Shown: one piece after another, positions 60,613 to 64,000 of the stretch
Numbering within the stretch: position 1 is the first letter of the stretch
How the letters are laid out: every line of letters starts with the position of its first letter
Assembly (NCBI RefSeq): GCF_029953285.1
Contig: NZ_JASAOI010000023.1
Location: forward strand, 213,259-277,258
Source of the DNA: Yinghuangia seranimata
GTDB lineage: Bacteria > Actinomycetota > Actinomycetes > Streptomycetales > Streptomycetaceae
Direction: 5' to 3'
DNA: 64,000 nt
Translations under genes and position numbers: made by a program
The notes under the pieces: generated by a model
Databases searched by the model: none
Seen by the model: only the letters and a program-made list of their open reading frames with translations
What the model was told of the DNA's origin: nothing

Positions 60613-62223
60613 ATGACCGTGATCCTGCTGCGCAATGGCAACGTCTACAGCCCCGCCGACCCCTTCGCGACCGCCATGGTCGTCGAAGACGGCACCGTCG
60701 CCTGGATCGGCGCGGAGGGCGCCGCCGAGGCGCACGTCTCGTCGGCGGACGAGGTCGTCGACCTGCGCGGCGCACTGGTCACCCCGGCGTTCGTCGACGC
60801 CCACGTCCACGCCACGTCCGCAGGCCTCGCGCTCACCGGCCTCGACCTCGCCGACACCGCACCCGGCCGCGGCCTCGACCTGGTCGCCGCGTACGCCGAC
60901 ACCCAGCCCGCCGGCGCGGTCGTCCTCGGACAGGGCTGGGACGAGCCCGCGTTCGCCCCCGGCATCCCCGACACCGCCGCCCTCGACCGCGCGGTCGGCG
61001 ACCGGCCCGCCTACCTGTCCCGCATCGACGTGCACTCCGCCCTCGCCTCCAGCGGGCTGCGCGCCCGCGTGCCGGGCCTGGAAGGCATGACCGGCTACCA
61101 CCCCACCGGGCCGCTCACCGCCGCCGCGCACCACGCCGTCCGCGCCGCCGCGCACGCCGCGCTCACCGACGACCAGCGCACCGCGGCCCAGCGCGCCGCC
61201 CGCACCCGCGCCGCACAGCTCGGCATCGGCACCCTCCACGAGTGCGCCGGCCCCGACATCTCCGGACGCGCCGACCTCGCCCTGCTGCGCGCCCTCACCG
61301 CCGCCGAACCCGGCCCCGAGGTCGTCGCCTACTGGGGCGAGGCCGTCGCCACCGCCGCCGAGGCCCGCGCGCTCGTCGCCGAACTCGGCGTCCACGGCCT
61401 CGGCGGCGACCTGTTCACCGACGGGTCGATCGGCTCGCACACCGCCTGCCTGCACACCCCGTACACCGACCGCGACGGCGTCACCGGCACCGCCTACCTC
61501 GACGACACCGCGATCGCCGCGCACCTGGACGCCTGCACCGAGGCCGGCGTGCAGGCCGGGTTCCACGCCATCGGCGACGCCGCCGTCGACGCCGTCGTCG
61601 CGGGCGCGCGCAAGGCCGCCGCCCGCCACGGCGCCGGCCCCGTCCGCGCGCTGCGGCACCGCGTCGAGCACGCCGAACTCGTCTCCGACGACGCGCTGGC
61701 CGCCTTCGCCGAACTCGGCCTCGTCGCCTCCGTCCAGCCCGCCTTCGACGCCCTGTGGGGCGGCCCGGACGGCATGTACGCCCGCCGCCTCGGCGCCGAA
61801 CGCGCCGCCCGCATGAACCCGTTCGCCGCCCTCAACCGCGCAGGGATCCCCCTCGCGTTCGGCTCCGACGCCCCCGTCACCCCCCTCGACCCGTGGGGCA
61901 CCGTGCGCGCCGCCGCGTTCCACCACACGCCCGAGCAGCGGATCTCCGTGCGCGCCGCGTTCAACGCCCACACCCGCGGCGGCCACCGCGCGGTCGGCCG
62001 CGACGACGAGGGCGTCCTCGTCCCCGGCGCCCCCGCCACCTACGCCGTCTGGCGCACCGGCGAACTCACCGTCCAGGCCCCCGACAGCCGCCTGTCGGCC
62101 TGGTCCACCGACCCCAGCTCCGGCACCCCGGGCCTGCCGGACCTCACCCCGGGCGAGCCGCTGCCGCGCTGCCTGCGCACGGTCGTCCGCGGGACCACGG
62201 TCCACCAGGCCGACGAGGACTGA
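60613..62223 (+). CDS. YtcJ-like amidohydrolase
   Basis: 536 residues, normal for the YtcJ group. Metal ligands: HxH in VDAHVHATSAG (about 66-76), His in GFHAIGDAAVDAV, His in RHRVEHAELVS, and Asp in 'LAFGSDAPVTPLDPWG'. The N- and C-terminal strands form the usual composite beta-sandwich. It should hydrolyse an amide or imine; the substrate is unknown. CAGACT 6 nt before the ATG suggests a leaderless mRNA. The gene stands alone, 174 bp after the hypothetical gene. Confidence 0.9.
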   Translation: MTVILLRNGNVYSPADPFATAMVVEDGTVAWIGAEGAAEAHVSSADEVVDLRGALVTPAFVDAHVHATSAGLALTGLDLADTAPGRGLDLVAAYADTQPAGAVVLGQGWDEPAFAPGIPDTAALDRAVGDRPAYLSRIDVHSALASSGLRARVPGLEGMTGYHPTGPLTAAAHHAVRAAAHAALTDDQRTAAQRAARTRAAQLGIGTLHECAGPDISGRADLALLRALTAAEPGPEVVAYWGEAVATAAEARALVAELGVHGLGGDLFTDGSIGSHTACLHTPYTDRDGVTGTAYLDDTAIAAHLDACTEAGVQAGFHAIGDAAVDAVVAGARKAAARHGAGPVRALRHRVEHAELVSDDALAAFAELGLVASVQPAFDALWGGPDGMYARRLGAERAARMNPFAALNRAGIPLAFGSDAPVTPLDPWGTVRAAAFHHTPEQRISVRAAFNAHTRGGHRAVGRDDEGVLVPGAPATYAVWRTGELTVQAPDSRLSAWSTDPSSGTPGLPDLTPGEPLPRCLRTVVRGTTVHQADED

Positions 62224-62639
62224 CCGCACTACCGGCACCACCCCGCACCCGCCGGCACGCGGCCCCCGCCGTGCCGTTCCCCGCGCCGCAACCACCACCG
62301 CGACGCGCACACACCGGGAACGGCACGGCGCCGCACCCAGGCCGCCGCGGTGGAGGACCGGCTGCGCCCCGTCGGTGGGCCGCTGGGCGACATGCCGGTG
62401 CCGAAGGGCCCGACGCCGAAGGGCACGCGCATACCGCACGGCCCGCGCCGCGACCGAACACCGGACCCCGGCATGCACGCGGTCGCGAACTTCGCGCCCT
62501 CGTCCGCCGTGGTGTGCCGCAACCCGGCGGTGCACGGGCCCGCGTCGTGGTTCCACCACCCGACCGGACCGCACGTCGGCCCGGACTCCACACCCGGACT
62601 CCACACCCCACCCCCGACTCAACGCCCGAAAGGACCACC
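62224..62639. other. Gene-poor region with a short tandem repeat
   Basis: 416 bp between the amidohydrolase and nucleotidyltransferase genes. Frames crossing it are Pro/Arg-rich shadows. A 13-bp tandem duplication (GGACTCCACACCC at 62583-62595 and 62596-62608) lies just before the next gene's ribosome-binding site. No clear terminator. Confidence 0.5.
62583..62608. repeat. 13-bp tandem duplication
   Basis: GGACTCCACACCC twice in a row, ending 31 bp before the nucleotidyltransferase start. Confidence 0.7.
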
Positions 62640-63422
62640 GTGCCGCTGCAGGTCGACCTCGCCCGCCTCGCCGACCTCACCACCGGCCGGCCCGACCAGC
62701 CCGACCCGCTCGCGTTCGCGACCGTCTCCGGCGCGCACCTGTACGGGTTCCCGTCCCGCGACTCGGACGTCGACCTGCGCGGCGTCCACGTCCTGCCGCC
62801 GCGCGACCTGGTCGGACTGCGCGAGGGCGAGCAGACCCGCACGCGCATGTGGGACGAGGACGGCGTCGAGTACGACCTGGTCACCCACGACCTGGGCAAG
62901 TTCGCGCGCCTGCTGCTTCGCCGCAACGGCTACGTCCTCGAACAGCTGCTGTCCCCGTTGGTGGTGCGGACGAGCGACACGCACGCCGAACTCGTCGCAC
63001 TCACCCCGCGCCTGCTGACCCGCCACCACGCCCACCACTACGCCGGGTTCGCCCGCACCCAGACCCGGCTGTTCGACCGCACCGGCGAACTCAAGCCCCT
63101 GCTGTACACCTTCCGCGTCCTGCTCACCGGCATCCACCTGATGCGCACCGGCGCGGTCGTCGCCGACCTGCCGCAGCTCGCCGCCAGCCACCCAGCCGAC
63201 GCCCCGCCCTACCTCGCCGACCTGATCGCCGCGAAACGCGACGCCGAACACGGCGCCCTCGACGCCCTGGTCACCCCCGAGACCGCCCACGCCGACCTCA
63301 CCCGCCTGAACGCCACACTGGACGACGCCCACCACGCCAGCCGCCTCCCCGACCAGCCCGACGCCTTCGACGCGCTACACGACCTGGTCGTCCGCACCCG
63401 GTTGGGGCCCCAACGCGGCTGA
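62640..63422 (+). CDS. DNA polymerase beta-like nucleotidyltransferase (COG3541 type)
   Basis: 260 residues. The nucleotidyltransferase motif is SGAHLYGFPSRDSDVDLRGV (30-49), with the catalytic Asp pair D43 and D45 in SDVDLRG. 'EDGVEYDLVTHDLGKFARLLLRRNGYVLEQL' supplies the third acidic residue and the family's helix. The C-terminal helices (about 110-250) include TFRVLLTGIHLMRTG. Members of this group transfer nucleotides to unknown acceptors; some are phage-linked. GAAAGGA is 6-7 nt before the GTG. No HEPN partner gene follows, so it is probably not half of an MNT-HEPN toxin pair. Confidence 0.88.
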   Translation: MPLQVDLARLADLTTGRPDQPDPLAFATVSGAHLYGFPSRDSDVDLRGVHVLPPRDLVGLREGEQTRTRMWDEDGVEYDLVTHDLGKFARLLLRRNGYVLEQLLSPLVVRTSDTHAELVALTPRLLTRHHAHHYAGFARTQTRLFDRTGELKPLLYTFRVLLTGIHLMRTGAVVADLPQLAASHPADAPPYLADLIAAKRDAEHGALDALVTPETAHADLTRLNATLDDAHHASRLPDQPDAFDALHDLVVRTRLGPQRG

Positions 63423-63690
63423 CGCGCCGGCACCTTGGCTGAAGACGGGGCTGCTCCGTCGACGTGGGGGGTGGGTGGCGGCGGTGAGTCGGGTGGGCTC
63501 CTGCGGCACGAGGTTCGGCCCACTCCGTCGCGGAGTCGCGTCGTCGGCGTGCGAGCGAGCCGCCATCCGCGTGCCCGGGCCCCGCGCGTTGCGGCGTGGA
63601 AACCGTCGGCCGTGCACGGTCCCCTGGCCTGTCTGCCGGCGGCGGCCATCTCCCCCTCCCGATTTTGGATTGTCCGCGCGGCCGACCGGC

Positions 63691-63756
63691 TGTCAAGGCG
63701 CGGTGGATCTCCTTTGGAACGGTGGCCTGTCCCGGGGTCGGGGAGGCGCCTTGACA
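63691..63756. promoter_or_regulatory. Inverted repeat carrying mirrored TTGACA boxes
   Basis: TGTCAAGGCGC (63691-63701) and its exact complement (63746-63756) face each other 44 bp apart. Each arm contains TTGACA pointing outward, so two divergent promoters would share a symmetric -35 context; a regulator could bridge them. Confidence 0.5.
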
Positions 63757-63778
63757 ACCGCCCGGCCGCGCTTAAGAA
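63751..63778 (+). promoter_or_regulatory. Rightward sigma-70-like promoter
   Basis: TTGACA (63751-63756), 16 bp, TAAGAA (63773-63778). The perfect -35 is rare in this window. The -10 lies in the loop of the hairpin GCCGCG/CGCGGC (63765-63784). The gene served would lie beyond the right edge or in the unassigned region. Confidence 0.45.
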
Positions 63779-63976
63779 CGCGGCAACTATCGGGAGGGGG
63801 AGGCGGTGTGGAGGCGCATCGGGTGCGTTGCGTTGCCGGGCTGCGGTCCCGGCGTGGGGCGGGCGGCCACCTGTGACGACCGGTGACCGGCCCCTACGGA
63901 CCTCCTCAGCGCCCACATCACATCAAATCGGGGCATTTGGGTGCTGGATCTCCTATTGGCTTTCCGTCAAGAGACC

Positions 63977-64000
63977 GAAACGGCAATATCTTGCCGTTTC
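63977..64000. terminator. 10-bp hairpin at the window edge
   Basis: GAAACGGCAA (63977-63986) and TTGCCGTTTC (63991-64000) pair perfectly around TATC. It may be a terminator or an attenuator of the promoter upstream; sequence past the edge is needed to see a T-run. Confidence 0.6.

Larger units (their letters stand above)
63423..64000. other. Regulatory region at right edge
   Basis: 578 bp with no supported gene. GC content falls noticeably toward the right end (63900-64000). It contains mirrored TTGACA boxes, a small hairpin at 63765-63784 and a terminator-like stem at the very edge. Confidence 0.55.

Noticed and set aside
63209..63916. Long minus-strand frames at the right edge
   Set aside because: Arg-rich shadows of the nucleotidyltransferase gene that run into noncoding DNA; no start signal.

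Overview
The window is about 64 kb of very GC-rich chromosome from an actinomycete, most likely Streptomycetales or Streptosporangiales. The support is codon use with G or C at nearly every third position, many GTG starts, many apparently leaderless genes (a nAnnnT -10 box 6-8 nt before the start codon), and families typical of that group (ECF42 sigma with a DGPF/YciI protein, SigE-type and ECF41-type sigmas, DUF6461, DUF2867). No rRNA, tRNA or CRISPR array was found, and no biosynthetic gene cluster. About 60 genes are supported, plus two disrupted ones.

Layout. 1-4.1 kb: end of an Lrp/AsnC regulator, a BrkB-like membrane protein coupled to a K+ channel, a YrhK-like membrane protein and a FUSC protein. 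4.4-9.6 kb: a large lipoprotein joining an HExxH peptidase-like domain to a von Willebrand D domain, an alpha/beta hydrolase preceded by a 17-codon ORF with a perfect Shine-Dalgarno, and a Tat-exported GH3 enzyme. 9.8-14.8 kb: a second BrkB-like protein, then a truncated transmembrane pseudokinase and a 794-residue secreted protein of unknown family; these last two carry nearly superimposable promoters. 15-19.5 kb: a frameshifted membrane gene, two strong operators, a RibD-like reductase, a DGPF protein, ECF42 sigma, an NAD(P)-binding protein and a VOC protein. 19.7-27.3 kb: carboxylesterase, a MFS pump-cupin operon with divergent TetR, a GNAT enzyme, and DUF2867 divergent from another TetR with two identical operators. 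27.4-31.6 kb: a MarR regulator divergent from a GAPDH gene, a SigE-type sigma with its membrane partner, and a TetR. 31.7-40.4 kb: membrane protein, long FUSC protein, hydrolase, two SDR enzymes around a SigG-like sigma, and a secreted glycerophosphodiesterase. 40.4-41.7 kb: a solitary TnpB element. 41.8-49.7 kb: acetyltransferases, O6-alkylguanine repair, PP2C phosphatase, DUF6461, ECF41 sigma, M24 peptidase and acyl-CoA dehydrogenase. 49.9-56.2 kb: MMPL exporter, a PD-(D/E)XK-type nuclease followed by a short gene copying its tail, and a two-component system. 56.4-63.4 kb: hypothetical genes, a degenerate tyrosine recombinase, a decayed gene, an Lrp regulator, an amidohydrolase and a nucleotidyltransferase. 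The right edge is a regulatory region with mirrored TTGACA boxes and a strong hairpin.

How the genes work together. Four ECF-type sigma factors and seven one-component regulators sit beside the small enzyme or transporter genes they probably control, so the window reads as a series of short sensor-response cassettes for envelope, redox and xenobiotic stress. The most interesting places are the shared promoter of the pseudokinase and the secreted protein, the MarR-GAPDH pair (which resembles resistance by a duplicated target), the nuclease with a detached duplicate of its tail, and the paired palindromic operators near 15.5 kb.
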